Both the position numbers and the translations under genes were made by a program. DNA of 64,000 nt from Kangsaoukella pontilimi (lineage in GTDB: Bacteria; Pseudomonadota; Alphaproteobacteria; Rhodobacterales; Rhodobacteraceae). The DNA lies in the NCBI RefSeq assembly GCF_009830125.1, contig NZ_WUPT01000001.1, forward strand, positions 124,001-188,000, given 5' to 3'. Position 1 is the stretch's first letter. Each line of letters opens with the position of its first letter. The notes beneath the pieces are model-generated. The model searched no databases and was not told the DNA's origin. It saw only the letters and a list, made by a program, of their open reading frames with translations. Below, in pieces: positions 43,098 through 52,332 of this stretch.

Positions 43098-44483
43098 ATG
43101 GCGATCAATGACCAACAGATCGCGCCAGGCCGTGGTCTTGGCGCCGAGGCGCGTGCGCTCGTCTCGCTGGGGCTGCCGCTGGTCGGCAGTCACTTGGCGC
43201 AGATGGCGATCACGACCTCGGACGCTCTCATGCTCGGCTGGTATGACGTCACAGCGCTGGCGGGCGTGTCGCTGGCGGGGCCGGTCTATTTCTGCCTGTT
43301 CATCGTTGGGTCGGGTTTCGCCTGGGCGGTGATGCCCATGGTGGCGAGCGCGGCCAGTGTCGACGACCACCGGCAGGTGCGGCGGGCCACACGGATGGGC
43401 CTTTGGCTGTCGGTTATCTTCGGTATCGTCGCGACATTCCCACTGCTGTTCTTCGAGGAGTTGTTCCTGTCCATCGGACAGGACCCCGAGGTCAGCCGCA
43501 TCGCCGGGCTTTACATGGCGGTGGCTGGTGTCGGGCTCACACCGGCGCTGATCGTCATGGTGATGAAAAGCTACCTGTCCGCGCTAGAAATGACGCGTAT
43601 CATCCTGCTGGTCACCATCGGCGCGGCAGTTCTGAACGTCCTGCTGAACTATGCACTGATTTTCGGAAATTTCGGCGCGCCGGAGCTGGGCGTCGTCGGG
43701 GCCGCGCTGGCGTCGATCGTCGGCCATGTGATCAGCATGGTGGCGCTTTGCGCCTATGCGCTTTGGAAAACGCCGCAATACGACCTCTTCCGCAATTTCT
43801 GGCGACCGGACTGGGAAGCGATCGGCCGGGTGTTCCAGCTTGGCTGGCCCATCGGTCTGACCAATCTGGCCGAGGTCGGGCTCTTTGCCGCAAGTTCGGT
43901 CATGATGGGCTGGGTCGGTACCATCGCGCTCGCGGCGCACGGCATCGCGCTTCAGATCGCATCGCTCACCTTCATGGTGCATCTCGGCGTCAGTCAGGCG
44001 CTGACCGTGCGCGTGGGCCGTGCCTGGGGCAGGGGAGAGCCCGACCGCGTCCGCGTCACCGGCCTTGCGGGGCTCATGCTGTCGGCTGGTGCCGTGACGC
44101 TGACCATGATTCTCTTCCTGACGGTGCCGGAGGTCCTTGTGGGCGTCTTCGTCGATCCCGACGACCCCGACCGCCCCGCGATCCTGATCGCGGGCGCGGC
44201 GCTCCTCGCGGTGGCGGCGCTGTTTCAGACGGTGGACGCGCTTCAGGTGCTGGCGCTTGGCATGTTGCGGGGTGTGCAGGACACGCGGGTGCCGATGCTC
44301 TATGCCGCCTTCAGCTACTGGGTGGTGGGGGTGCCGGCGAGCTATGTGCTGGGCCTTCACACGCCGCTTGGGGGCACGGGGGTCTGGCTGGGGCTGACCA
44401 TCGGTCTGGCACTGGCCGGCATTCTGCTGCAAGGCCGCTTCTGGCGGCGACAGCTCGCGGTTGGGGCTCTTCCGGCGGGCTAG
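43098..44483 (+). CDS. MATE-family multidrug/metabolite efflux transporter
   Basis: This 461-residue, 12-helix inner-membrane protein has two matching halves: LVSLGLPLVGSHLAQMAITT at the start of the first and VFQLGWPIGLTNLAEVGLFA at the start of the second. It should export cationic compounds using Na+ or H+. Start is ATG 43098, since the in-frame start 12 codons upstream lacks support. Its stop overlaps the stop of ptsP on the other strand by 4 bases. Confidence 0.92.
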   Translation: MAINDQQIAPGRGLGAEARALVSLGLPLVGSHLAQMAITTSDALMLGWYDVTALAGVSLAGPVYFCLFIVGSGFAWAVMPMVASAASVDDHRQVRRATRMGLWLSVIFGIVATFPLLFFEELFLSIGQDPEVSRIAGLYMAVAGVGLTPALIVMVMKSYLSALEMTRIILLVTIGAAVLNVLLNYALIFGNFGAPELGVVGAALASIVGHVISMVALCAYALWKTPQYDLFRNFWRPDWEAIGRVFQLGWPIGLTNLAEVGLFAASSVMMGWVGTIALAAHGIALQIASLTFMVHLGVSQALTVRVGRAWGRGEPDRVRVTGLAGLMLSAGAVTLTMILFLTVPEVLVGVFVDPDDPDRPAILIAGAALLAVAALFQTVDALQVLALGMLRGVQDTRVPMLYAAFSYWVVGVPASYVLGLHTPLGGTGVWLGLTIGLALAGILLQGRFWRRQLAVGALPAG

Positions 44484-46735
44484 TCGCCCATTGTCCTCAG
44501 CCACTCCATCACGTCACCCCGGACGGATTGCACGCCCGACCCGCGCGACCGGTCGATGACCGCGCGCACATCGTCAAGGTTCACACGGCGGAGCAGGTGT
44601 TTGACCGGTCCGATGGACGCCGGGCGCATCGAGAGCGTGCGCAGCCCCATCGCAGCGAAGCACATCGCTTCAATGGGACGGCCCGCATCCTCGCCACAGA
44701 AACTGACCGGCGTGTCGGTCTCGGCGCAGCGTCGCACGATCTGCTCGATGAAGCTCAGGTAACTGACGTTCAAGGTGTCATAGCGCCGCCGCACACGTTC
44801 GTTCTCGCGGTCGGCGGCGAAGAAGAACTGCTTCAGGTCGTTCCCGCCGATCGAGATGAAGTCCGCCATCTCGAAGAACTGACGCGGTGCGAAAGCGAGG
44901 CTGGGCGTCTCGAGCATCGCGCCGATGCGGATATTCTCGGGCAAGTCATGGCCCAGCTTGCCCTCGCGTTCGATCTCGTCCAGCACGTGTTGCCGCGCGG
45001 CACGGAACTCGTCGAACTGCGCGATGAAAGGGAACATCAGCGTCAGCGGGCGTCCATTGGCGGCACGGATGAGTGCCTGAAGCTGCATCCGCATGACACC
45101 GGGCTTGTCCAATCCCACGCGGATCGCCCGCCAGCCAAGCGCGGGGTTCGGTTCTTCCTCGCGTTTCATATAGGGCAGGACCTTGTCGGACCCGATGTCG
45201 AGCGTGCGGAAGACCACCGGCTTGTCGCCGGCCGCATCCATCACCCGCGCATAGATCGCCGCCAGCTCGCCCCGGCGGGGGACATTCGAGCGTGCGAGGA
45301 ACTGAAGCTCGGTCCGGAACAGGCCCACGCCCTCGGCGCCCGAGCTTTCCAACGAGGGAAGGTCGGCAATCAGGCCCGCGTTCATGTGGAGCGCAATGGT
45401 CGTCCCGCACTTCGCCTGCGCTGGCTGCCCGATCAGGCCAGCATAGCGCTCCTGCGCCTTGGCCTGCATCGCGATCTTGTCGCGAAAGGCGCTGACCACA
45501 CTGTCATCGGGGCGAAGGTGCAGAATGCCCTGATCCCCGTCGATCATGGCGTGATCGCCATTGAGCGCCTCGTTGATGACACCCTCGGCGTGGACGATCA
45601 GCGGGATGGCCCAGGCCCGCGCGACCACGGTGGCGTGGCTGCCGACAGAGCCTTGTTCCAGCACGATGCCCCTGAGCTTGCCGCGACCGTAGTCCAAAAG
45701 CTCGGCCGGACCGATGTTGCGCGCCACAAGGATAGGGTTCTCGGGCATCTCGGCGCCCGTGTCGCGACCCTGACCGGTAAGAATACGCAAAAGCCGGTTC
45801 GAGAGGTCGTCCAGGTCGTGCAGCCGGTCGCGAAGATAGGCGTCCGCCGCCTGGTTCAGACGCTGCCGCGCCTGCGATTGTTCCTTTTCGACTGCCGCCT
45901 CCGCCGAGAGACCCGCGTCGATATCTTCTTCCATCCGCCGGAGCCAGCCGCGCGAATGGGCGAACATGCGATAGGCCTCAAGCACCTCGCGCTGGTCCTC
46001 GTCAGCGGGTTCAGAGCCCACCTGCATGAGCATGTCATCGACCGAAATCCGAAGCGTTTGAACCGCGTCGCGCAGGCGCTGCTTTTCCTGTTCGGGGTCC
46101 TCGGCGATGGGGTTCGTCACGACGACGCGCGGCTCATGCAACCAGATCTGCCCCTCGGCCACGCCTTCCTGCGCGACGCCGCCCCGGAACATCGCCGGCA
46201 GCGTGTGGCGTGCCCGAAGCGCCTCGCCCTCTCCGACGAAGGCGCCAAGCTCGGTCATCTCGGCCAGCACCATCGCGACGACTTCCAGCGCGTAGACCTC
46301 GTCCTCGGAAAAGGCGCGCGCTTCGCGTGACTGAACGACCAGCACGCCGAGCTTTTCCCCTAACCGCTGGATCGGCACGCCGCAGAAGGACGAGAACACC
46401 TCTTCCCCTGTCTCCGGCATATAGCGGAACCCGCGCGCCGCAGGCGCATCCGCCTCGTTCACCACGCGCCCGTCACGGGCGACACGCCCCACAAGACCCT
46501 CGCCAAGGCGCATCCGCGTCTGGTGGACGGCCTCCGCCTTCAGACCTTCGGTCGCGCAAAGCTCCAGCGTCTCCGGGTCCCGGAACAGGTAGATCGAGCA
46601 CACCTCGGTCTGCATCGAACTGGCGATGATATGCGTGATCCGGTCCAGCCGGGCCTGACCCGCGCTGTCCTCAGCCAAGGCCTCCCGCAGGCGACCAAGC
46701 AGCTTGCGGCTTTCGGTATCGACGTCGTTTGTCAT
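44480..46735 (-). CDS. ptsP: Phosphoenolpyruvate-protein phosphotransferase of the nitrogen PTS (EI-Ntr)
   Basis: This 751-residue enzyme has an N-terminal GAF domain (about residues 20-160), an EI helical domain, the phospho-histidine segment GSVGSHATVVARAWAIP (about residue 360), and a C-terminal PEP-binding barrel with GLFRTELQFLAR and VSFCGEDAGRP. It passes phosphate from PEP to NPr and then EIIA-Ntr, coupling nitrogen and carbon status to potassium transport and other processes; the GAF domain usually binds glutamine. Start is ATG 46735. Confidence 0.95.
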   Translation of the reverse strand: MTNDVDTESRKLLGRLREALAEDSAGQARLDRITHIIASSMQTEVCSIYLFRDPETLELCATEGLKAEAVHQTRMRLGEGLVGRVARDGRVVNEADAPAARGFRYMPETGEEVFSSFCGVPIQRLGEKLGVLVVQSREARAFSEDEVYALEVVAMVLAEMTELGAFVGEGEALRARHTLPAMFRGGVAQEGVAEGQIWLHEPRVVVTNPIAEDPEQEKQRLRDAVQTLRISVDDMLMQVGSEPADEDQREVLEAYRMFAHSRGWLRRMEEDIDAGLSAEAAVEKEQSQARQRLNQAADAYLRDRLHDLDDLSNRLLRILTGQGRDTGAEMPENPILVARNIGPAELLDYGRGKLRGIVLEQGSVGSHATVVARAWAIPLIVHAEGVINEALNGDHAMIDGDQGILHLRPDDSVVSAFRDKIAMQAKAQERYAGLIGQPAQAKCGTTIALHMNAGLIADLPSLESSGAEGVGLFRTELQFLARSNVPRRGELAAIYARVMDAAGDKPVVFRTLDIGSDKVLPYMKREEEPNPALGWRAIRVGLDKPGVMRMQLQALIRAANGRPLTLMFPFIAQFDEFRAARQHVLDEIEREGKLGHDLPENIRIGAMLETPSLAFAPRQFFEMADFISIGGNDLKQFFFAADRENERVRRRYDTLNVSYLSFIEQIVRRCAETDTPVSFCGEDAGRPIEAMCFAAMGLRTLSMRPASIGPVKHLLRRVNLDDVRAVIDRSRGSGVQSVRGDVMEWLRTMGD

Positions 46736-46830
46736 GCCGTTGGGCGACCCGCTCCACATGCCTCTCCGCCCGGATCGGACGGTATTCGCATCACTCTATC
46801 AAGCGCAGGGCGGAATTGCCAAACGCTGCC

Positions 46831-47850
46831 TCAGCTCTCGTTCAGAAGCCGCTTCAGCACACTGGCACGGGATATTTGCCCTATTGTGACACCGTCTTCC
46901 GCGACAGCGACCGGCGCATCGCCCGCCAGAACCGAACGGATCACATCCGCGATCTCGTCGTCTGCACCAACCGTCGTCGTTGTCCCGCCCGTGGCCGGCT
47001 CCATCACGTCCCGCGCGCAAAGCACGCCAAGCGGGCTCATATGGGCGACGAAGTCCGCCACATACTCGTTGGACGGGTTGGAATAGATGTCGCGCGGCGT
47101 TCCCCATTGTACGATACGCCCGCCCTCCATGATGGCGATCTTGTCGCCCAGCTTGAACGCCTCGTCGAGATCGTGGCTGACGAAGATGATGGTGCGGTTC
47201 AGACGCTCCTGCAGTTCCAGCAACTCGTCCTGAAGCCGTGTGCGGATCAGCGGGTCGAGCGCCGAGAAAGGCTCGTCCATCAGAAGGATCGGCGCCTCGG
47301 TCGCGAAGGCGCGGGCAAGGCCCACACGCTGCTGCATGCCGCCCGACAACTCGCCCACCTTCCGGTCGCCCCAGCCGCCGAGGCCCACAAGCTCAAGCTG
47401 CCGGTCGACGCGCTCGCGCCGCTCGGCGCGCGAAAGGCCGCCCAGTTCCAGGCCCAGCCCCACATTGTCCCGGACAGTGCGCCAGGGCAGCAGGCCGAAT
47501 TGCTGGAACACCATCGCAATACTCGTCAGCCGCATCCGTCGGAGCGTCTTGGCGTCGGCATGGGTGATATCCACCTGTCCCTTGCCATCCTCGACCAAAA
47601 CGCGCCCCCGGATCACCGGGTTCAGCCCGTTCACTGCCCTCAGAAGCGTCGATTTGCCCGATCCCGACAGCCCCATCAGCACGAGGATTTCTCCATGCTC
47701 GACCGCAAGCGAGCAGTTGTGCACGCCAAGGACCTGACCGGTCTCTTTCTGGATCTCGGCGCGCTCCTGTCCCTTGTCCATCAGGGGCAGGGCGCTGTCC
47801 GGGGTGTCTCCGAAGACGATCGAGACGTTGTCGAAGGTGACCGCGCTCAT
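46831..47850 (-). CDS. choV: Choline ABC transporter ATP-binding protein
   Basis: This 339-residue ProV/OpuAA-type ATPase has Walker A GLSGSGKST, Q-loop AMVFQQFGLLPWRTV, signature LSGGMQQRVG, Walker B LLMDEPFSALD and H-loop VSHDLDEAF, plus a C-terminal CBS-like segment (about residues 285-339). The start is ATG 47850, overlapping choW by 4 bases; the longer open frame is antisense to choW coding in another frame. It belongs to choXWV next to betI-betA. Confidence 0.93.
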   Translation of the reverse strand: MSAVTFDNVSIVFGDTPDSALPLMDKGQERAEIQKETGQVLGVHNCSLAVEHGEILVLMGLSGSGKSTLLRAVNGLNPVIRGRVLVEDGKGQVDITHADAKTLRRMRLTSIAMVFQQFGLLPWRTVRDNVGLGLELGGLSRAERRERVDRQLELVGLGGWGDRKVGELSGGMQQRVGLARAFATEAPILLMDEPFSALDPLIRTRLQDELLELQERLNRTIIFVSHDLDEAFKLGDKIAIMEGGRIVQWGTPRDIYSNPSNEYVADFVAHMSPLGVLCARDVMEPATGGTTTTVGADDEIADVIRSVLAGDAPVAVAEDGVTIGQISRASVLKRLLNES

Positions 47851-48683
47851 GACCGGTCCACCCTGAGCATCCGGTCGAGCATGATGGCCACGACGACGAT
47901 AATGAAGCCCGACTCGAAGCCGAGCGAGGTGTTGACCTGGTTCAGGGCTCTGACCACCGGCACGCCGAGGCCGTCTGCGCCCACGAGCGCCGCGATCACG
48001 ACCATCGACAGCGACAGCATGATCGTCTGGTTCAGCCCGGCCATGATCTGCGGGAACGCATAAGGCAGTTCGACCTTGACCAGCGTTTGCCAGCCCGTCG
48101 CACCGAAGGCGCGCGCGGCTTCCAGCAGCGGCATCGGCGTTTTCGACACACCCAGATGGGTCAGGCGGATCGGCGCGGGCAGGACGAAGATCACCGTGGC
48201 GATCAGGCCCGGCACCATGCCGATCCCGAAAAACACGATGGCGGGGATCAGGTAGACAAAGGTGGGCAGCGTCTGCATCAGGTCCAGGACAGGCCGCATC
48301 CAGGCATAAAGCCGGGGACGGTGCGCCACCGCGATCCCGATGGGCACGCCCAGCCCCATGCAGACCACGCAGGCCGAAAGAACCAGCGTCAGGCTCTCGG
48401 TCGTCTCCTCCCAATAGCCCTGGTTCAGGATGAAGAGAAACCCGACAAGAGTAAACGCCGCCGCCTTCCAGCTTCGCTGCAGCAGATAGGTCAGCCCTGC
48501 GAAGACCAGTACGACTAGGATCGGATGCGGAGTTTGCAGCACCCAGAGAATGCCGTCGATCATCGCATCGAGCCCGTCAGAGAGGGCATCGAAGAAAAAC
48601 GCCCCGTTGACCTGGAGCCAGTCGAAGACGGCAGCCGCTGCGTCCCCCACCGGAATCTTGTTATCCGTCAGCCAGTCCAGCAC
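47847..48683 (-). CDS. choW: Choline ABC transporter permease
   Basis: This 278-residue protein has about six helices and the ProW-like coupling region LLEAARAFGATGWQTLVKVE followed by PYAFPQIMAGLNQTIMLSLS. It forms the channel for choline import with ChoV energising it. Copy 7 of the intergenic element lies between choX and this gene. Confidence 0.93.
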   Translation of the reverse strand: MLDWLTDNKIPVGDAAAAVFDWLQVNGAFFFDALSDGLDAMIDGILWVLQTPHPILVVLVFAGLTYLLQRSWKAAAFTLVGFLFILNQGYWEETTESLTLVLSACVVCMGLGVPIGIAVAHRPRLYAWMRPVLDLMQTLPTFVYLIPAIVFFGIGMVPGLIATVIFVLPAPIRLTHLGVSKTPMPLLEAARAFGATGWQTLVKVELPYAFPQIMAGLNQTIMLSLSMVVIAALVGADGLGVPVVRALNQVNTSLGFESGFIIVVVAIMLDRMLRVDRS

Positions 48684-48735
48684 CTGTCCCTATCCCTTGT
48701 GCGCGGCGCATGTCTGTCCCGGCGCCGTCTGTTTT

Positions 48736-48784
48736 CTTCTTGGTGAAATACTCTCGGGGGTCCGGGGGACGTAAGCCCCCCGGC
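48736..48784 (-). repeat. Intergenic hairpin/AGAAGAAG element, copy 7
   Basis: On the minus strand CCGGGGGGC/TCCCCCGG hairpin begins 31 bases after the choX stop, followed by CCCGAGAGTATTTC and CAAGAAGAAA. It lies between choX and choW, the place where enteric malE-malF carries REP sequences. Confidence 0.85.
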
Positions 48785-48815
48785 CGGTCGCCGCGGCACG
48801 CGGCGAAACACTTCG

Positions 48816-49730
48816 TCAGAGGCCGAGCGCGCCTTTGACGGCAGCCATCGCGTCGCCGCCATCCTTCGTGGTCACACCGTCGAGCCAGCCTTCCAGAACG
48901 CCGGGATTGGCCGCCAGCCATGCGGACGCCGCCTCATCCGGGTCCTGCCCGTCGTCGAGGATCGCACCCATGATCTCGTTCTCCATCGCGAGCGTGAATT
49001 CGAGATTCTTCAGAAGAGCCCCGACATTCGGGCATTCGTCCACGTAACCGGCGGAGGTGTTGGTATAGACCTGACCTTCCGCGCCGAACCATTCCTCGCC
49101 GCCGGTGAGATAGGTCATCTCGATATTGGCGTTCATCGGATGCGGTTCCCAGCCAAGGAAGATCACCGGTTCGCCGCGCGAATCCAGACGCTTGGCCTGC
49201 GCCAGCATGCCCTGCTCCGAGCTTTCGACCAGCTCCATCGCGCCAAGCCCGTAGGTATCGGCCGCGATCAGATCCAGGATCAGGCGGTTGCCGTCATTGC
49301 CCGCCTCGATCCCGAAGATCTTGCCGTCCAGCGCCTCCGCATGCTCGGCGATGTCCGCGAAATCGGCGATACCGAGGGCGGCGCCGGCGGCATTTGTGGC
49401 CAGCGTGTACTTGGTCCCTTCGAGGTTCGCGCGCACCGTGTCGACAGTCCCGGCCTCGCGGTAGGGCGCGATGTCGGCCTCCATGGTCGGCATCCAGTTG
49501 CCGAGAAAGACGTCGACATCCTTGTTGGCGAGCGACGTATAGGTCACCGGCACGGACAGCACCTTGACGTCGGTCTCGTAGCCGAGCGCTTCCAGCACCA
49601 GCGTCGTCGCCGCAGTGGTCGCCGTGATGTCGGTCCAGCCCACATCCGAGAATGTGACGGTATCGCAATCGGCAAGCGCCGGCGCGGCCGCGACGATGGC
49701 GAGTGCGGACAAGGTTGTTTTCAGTTTCAT
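48816..49730 (-). CDS. choX: Choline ABC transporter periplasmic binding protein
   Basis: This 304-residue exported protein (signal peptide cleaved near PALADCD) matches ChoX: CDTVTFSDVGWTDITATTAA at the mature start and FLGNWMPTMEAD, with aromatic residues expected to cage the trimethylammonium group (Trp in VGWTD and GNWMP). A cysteine pair (the mature N-terminal DCD and ECPN later) can form the known disulfide. First gene of choXWV; divergent from betI over the BetI-type operator. Start is ATG 49730, with ATG 49736 also possible. Confidence 0.93.
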   Translation of the reverse strand: MKLKTTLSALAIVAAAPALADCDTVTFSDVGWTDITATTAATTLVLEALGYETDVKVLSVPVTYTSLANKDVDVFLGNWMPTMEADIAPYREAGTVDTVRANLEGTKYTLATNAAGAALGIADFADIAEHAEALDGKIFGIEAGNDGNRLILDLIAADTYGLGAMELVESSEQGMLAQAKRLDSRGEPVIFLGWEPHPMNANIEMTYLTGGEEWFGAEGQVYTNTSAGYVDECPNVGALLKNLEFTLAMENEIMGAILDDGQDPDEAASAWLAANPGVLEGWLDGVTTKDGGDAMAAVKGALGL

Positions 49731-49747
49731 GGGCATCCCCCTGTTTA

Positions 49748-49767
49748 TTGATTGACGAGTCAATTAA
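49748..49767. promoter_or_regulatory. BetI operator in the choX/betI divergent region
   Basis: TTGATTGAC-GA-GTCAATTAA is a 9-2-9 inverted repeat with one mismatch and closely resembles the enteric BetI site. It lies between the divergent choX and betI starts, so BetI should control both operons. Confidence 0.75.
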
Positions 49768-49808
49768 AGACCGGCTATCCGGCCCTGACATCTGACAAGA
49801 GTATGAAC

Positions 49809-50387
49809 ATGCCCAAGCTCGGAATGGAACCGATAAGACGTGCCGCCCTGATCGACGCGACGATCGCCGAAATCGGCGCCGCGGGGACGCTTGACGTGAC
49901 CGTCAGCCGGATCGCGCGCCGCGCAGGCGTGTCGAGCGCGCTGGCGCATCACTATTTCGGAGGCAAGGACGATATCCTTCTGGCCGCGATGCGTCATGTG
50001 CTCCGCGACTATGGACGAGAGGTCACCCGCCGCCTTGGCCGCCAGACGGCGCCCTGGGCACGACTGGAGGCAATCGTCGAAGGCTCGTTCGCGCCGTCGA
50101 ACTTTCGGTCGGATGTCGTCTCGGCCTGGCTCAATTTCTACGTGCTCGCCCTGTCCTCTCCCGAGGCGGCGCGGCTCCACCGCGTCTATGCCGGGCGTCT
50201 TCGCTCGAACCTTCTGTCCGCGCTCCGGCCCCTGGCGGGCGACCGCGCCTTGGCGCTCGCCGAGCGGGCGGCGTTTCTGATCGATGGCGCCTATCTGAAT
50301 CAGGGGCTGGCACCCGGTGCGCCGGACGGCGAGGCGGCGGCGCGCCATGTTCTTCAGGCCCTCGGGGCCGAACTCTCCGGGAGCTGA
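49809..50387 (+). CDS. betI: Choline-responsive TetR-family repressor
   Basis: This 192-residue protein begins MPKLGMEPIRRAALIDATIA, nearly identical to the N-terminus of enteric BetI, with helix-turn-helix SRIARRAGVSSALAHHYFGG. It represses choline uptake and oxidation genes until choline is present. I start at ATG 49809 by this match, with AAGAG about 8 bases upstream; ATG 49803 is also possible. It is followed after 3 bases by betA. Confidence 0.94.
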   Translation: MPKLGMEPIRRAALIDATIAEIGAAGTLDVTVSRIARRAGVSSALAHHYFGGKDDILLAAMRHVLRDYGREVTRRLGRQTAPWARLEAIVEGSFAPSNFRSDVVSAWLNFYVLALSSPEAARLHRVYAGRLRSNLLSALRPLAGDRALALAERAAFLIDGAYLNQGLAPGAPDGEAAARHVLQALGAELSGS

Positions 50388-50390
50388 CCC

Positions 50391-52046
50391 ATGCAGGCGG
50401 ATTTTGTCATCGTCGGCGCAGGGTCGGCGGGCTGTGCAATGGCGTACCGGCTGACCGAAGCCGGCCATTCTGTGATCGTCATCGAATATGGCGGATCGGA
50501 TGCCGGCCCCTTCATCCAGATGCCTGCGGCGCTCAGCTATCCGATGAACATGCGCCGCTATGACTGGGGCTTTTCCAGCGAGCCGGAACCCCATCTGAAC
50601 AACCGCCGCCTTGTCTGCCCGCGCGGCAAGGTCATCGGCGGCTCGTCCTCGATCAACGGTATGGTCTATGTGCGCGGCCACGCCCGTGACTTCGATACAT
50701 GGGCCGAAATGGGCGCGACGGGTTGGTCCTTTGCTGACGTGCTGCCCTATTTCAAGCGCATGGAGACATGGCACGACGGCGGCCACGGCGGCGATCCCGC
50801 ATGGCGGGGCACTGACGGACCGCTGCACGTGACCCGCGGCCCTCGCCGGAATCCGCTCTACAAGGCCTTTGTCGAGGCCGGGCGACAGGCGGGCTACCCG
50901 GTAACCGATGATTATAACGGCGCGCAACAGGAAGGTTTTGGCCCGATGGAGCAGACGGTCTGGCAAGGCCGCCGCTGGTCTGCCGCCAACGCCTATCTGA
51001 AACCCGCGATTGCGACGGGTCGCTGCCACGTGGTGCGCGGACTGGCAGAGAACGTCATCATCCGTGACGGGCAGGCCGAGGGCGTCCGGATCGCCACGGC
51101 GCGCGGTCAGGTGGATGTCATGGCAGGGCGCGAGGTCATTCTCGCCGCGTCTTCGATCAATTCGCCCAAGCTCCTGATGCTCTCCGGCATCGGCCCGGCA
51201 GAGCATCTGGCCGAGCACGGAATCCCGGTTCTGGCCGACCTTCCAGGCGTCGGCGGCAATCTTCAGGACCATCTGGAGGTCTATTTCCAGATGGCCTCGA
51301 AACAGCCGATCACGCTTTATCGCTACTGGAACCCGCTTGCAAAAGGGATCCTCGGGGCGCAATGGCTCCTTACGGGAAAGGGGCTCGCGGCCTCGAACAA
51401 CTTCGAGAGTTGCGGCTTCATCCGCTCGGATGCGGGCGTGGACTATCCCGACATCCAGTTCCACTTCCTGCCCTTCGCCGTTCGCTATGACGGGCGCGCG
51501 GCGTCGGAGGGACACGGGTTTCAGGCCCATGTCGGCCCGATGCGCTCTCCCTCGCGTGGCGATGTGCGGCTTTCGTCTGCTGACCCGGCGGCGGCGCCAC
51601 GCATCCGCTTCAACTACATGTCGACCGAAGAGGACTGGGTGGATTTCCGGAAGGCGCTTCGCCTCACCCGCGAGATCTTTTCACAGGATGTGTTCCAGCC
51701 CTTCGTGAAATCCGAGATCTCGCCCGGCACCGCGGTCACCACGGACGACGCACTTGACGACTTCATCCGGGAACATGCCGAAAGCGCCTATCACCCCTGC
51801 GGCACCTGCAGGATGGGCGACGCGAGCGACGGGCAGGCCGTGGTCGATGCCGAATGCCGCGTGATCGGAGTGAACGGGCTTCGTGTCGCCGACAGTTCGA
51901 TCTTCCCGCAAATCACCAACGGCAACCTGAATGCGCCTTCGATCATGGTGGGAGAAAAGGCGAGCGACCATATCCTCGGGAAAACGCTCCCGCAGGATTC
52001 CTCCGAGCCATGGATGCACCCGGACTGGCAAACGTCCCAAAGATGA
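50391..52046 (+). CDS. betA: Choline dehydrogenase
   Basis: This 551-residue GMC oxidoreductase has the FAD-binding [20 protein letters not shown], the GMC signatures [20 protein letters not shown] and [20 protein letters not shown], and the C-terminal catalytic [12 protein letters not shown] with active-site histidine. It oxidises choline to betaine aldehyde at the membrane. The partner betB (betaine aldehyde dehydrogenase) is not in this operon or in the window; BetA enzymes can slowly perform the second oxidation, or betB lies elsewhere. Confidence 0.96.
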   Translation: MQADFVIVGAGSAGCAMAYRLTEAGHSVIVIEYGGSDAGPFIQMPAALSYPMNMRRYDWGFSSEPEPHLNNRRLVCPRGKVIGGSSSINGMVYVRGHARDFDTWAEMGATGWSFADVLPYFKRMETWHDGGHGGDPAWRGTDGPLHVTRGPRRNPLYKAFVEAGRQAGYPVTDDYNGAQQEGFGPMEQTVWQGRRWSAANAYLKPAIATGRCHVVRGLAENVIIRDGQAEGVRIATARGQVDVMAGREVILAASSINSPKLLMLSGIGPAEHLAEHGIPVLADLPGVGGNLQDHLEVYFQMASKQPITLYRYWNPLAKGILGAQWLLTGKGLAASNNFESCGFIRSDAGVDYPDIQFHFLPFAVRYDGRAASEGHGFQAHVGPMRSPSRGDVRLSSADPAAAPRIRFNYMSTEEDWVDFRKALRLTREIFSQDVFQPFVKSEISPGTAVTTDDALDDFIREHAESAYHPCGTCRMGDASDGQAVVDAECRVIGVNGLRVADSSIFPQITNGNLNAPSIMVGEKASDHILGKTLPQDSSEPWMHPDWQTSQR

Positions 52047-52057
52047 CTGGCCGGACA

Positions 52058-52109
52058 GGGGGCTCTGCCCCCGGCACCTTCGGTGCCTCCCCCGGGATAT
52101 TTGAGGGCC
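52058..52109 (+). repeat. Intergenic hairpin element, copy 8 (GATATTT variant)
   Basis: GGGGGCTCTGCCCCC hairpin, GGCACC/GGTGCC hairpin, then CCCCCGGGATATTTGAGGGC, beginning 11 bases after betA. It forms an inverted pair with copy 9. Confidence 0.85.
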
Positions 52110-52180
52110 AATAATAACGCTTTGTTTACGCTGATCGGACAGGGTCGCCCTACGGTACAGGCAGGGATGCCGATGACCGT

Positions 52181-52241
52181 GGCCGGTAATGACCGGGCGG
52201 CCCGTTTCCAAGAAGGAGGCGGGCCGCGCTCATTATCGGCC
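52181..52241. repeat. Long imperfect inverted repeat between repeat copies 8 and 9
   Basis: Left arm 52181-52204 (starting GGCCGGTAATGACC) pairs with right arm 52220-52241 (ending CATTATCGGCC) with a few mismatches and a 15-base loop. A 29-codon open frame spans it but has no convincing coding character. Confidence 0.6.
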
Positions 52242-52295
52242 CTGAAATATCCTGGGGGGTGAGGTCCGGAACGGACCGAGGGGGGCAAAGCCCCC
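52238..52295 (-). repeat. Intergenic hairpin element, copy 9 (GATATTT variant)
   Basis: On the minus strand, GGGGGCTTTGCCCCC hairpin, GGTCC/GGACC hairpin, then CCCCCCAGGATATTTCAGGG, beginning 37 bases after the lysC stop. Its second hairpin has different bases from copy 8 but the same pairing. Confidence 0.85.
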
Positions 52296-52332
52296 TTGCC
52301 CGGGCGACGGCCGATAGGCCGGCGCAACCGCC

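Noticed and set aside
43403-46330. A 975-codon open frame on the plus strand across the MATE and ptsP genes
   Set aside because: It lies in another frame of the MATE gene and opposite ptsP, both of which have full family motifs; the long frame follows from GC-rich codon bias and has no recognisable domain.
52172-52261. A 29-30-codon small ORF in the betA-lysC gap (from the ATGs near 52169)
   Set aside because: Its sequence is explained by the inverted repeat and by repeat copy 9, and no ribosome site supports it.
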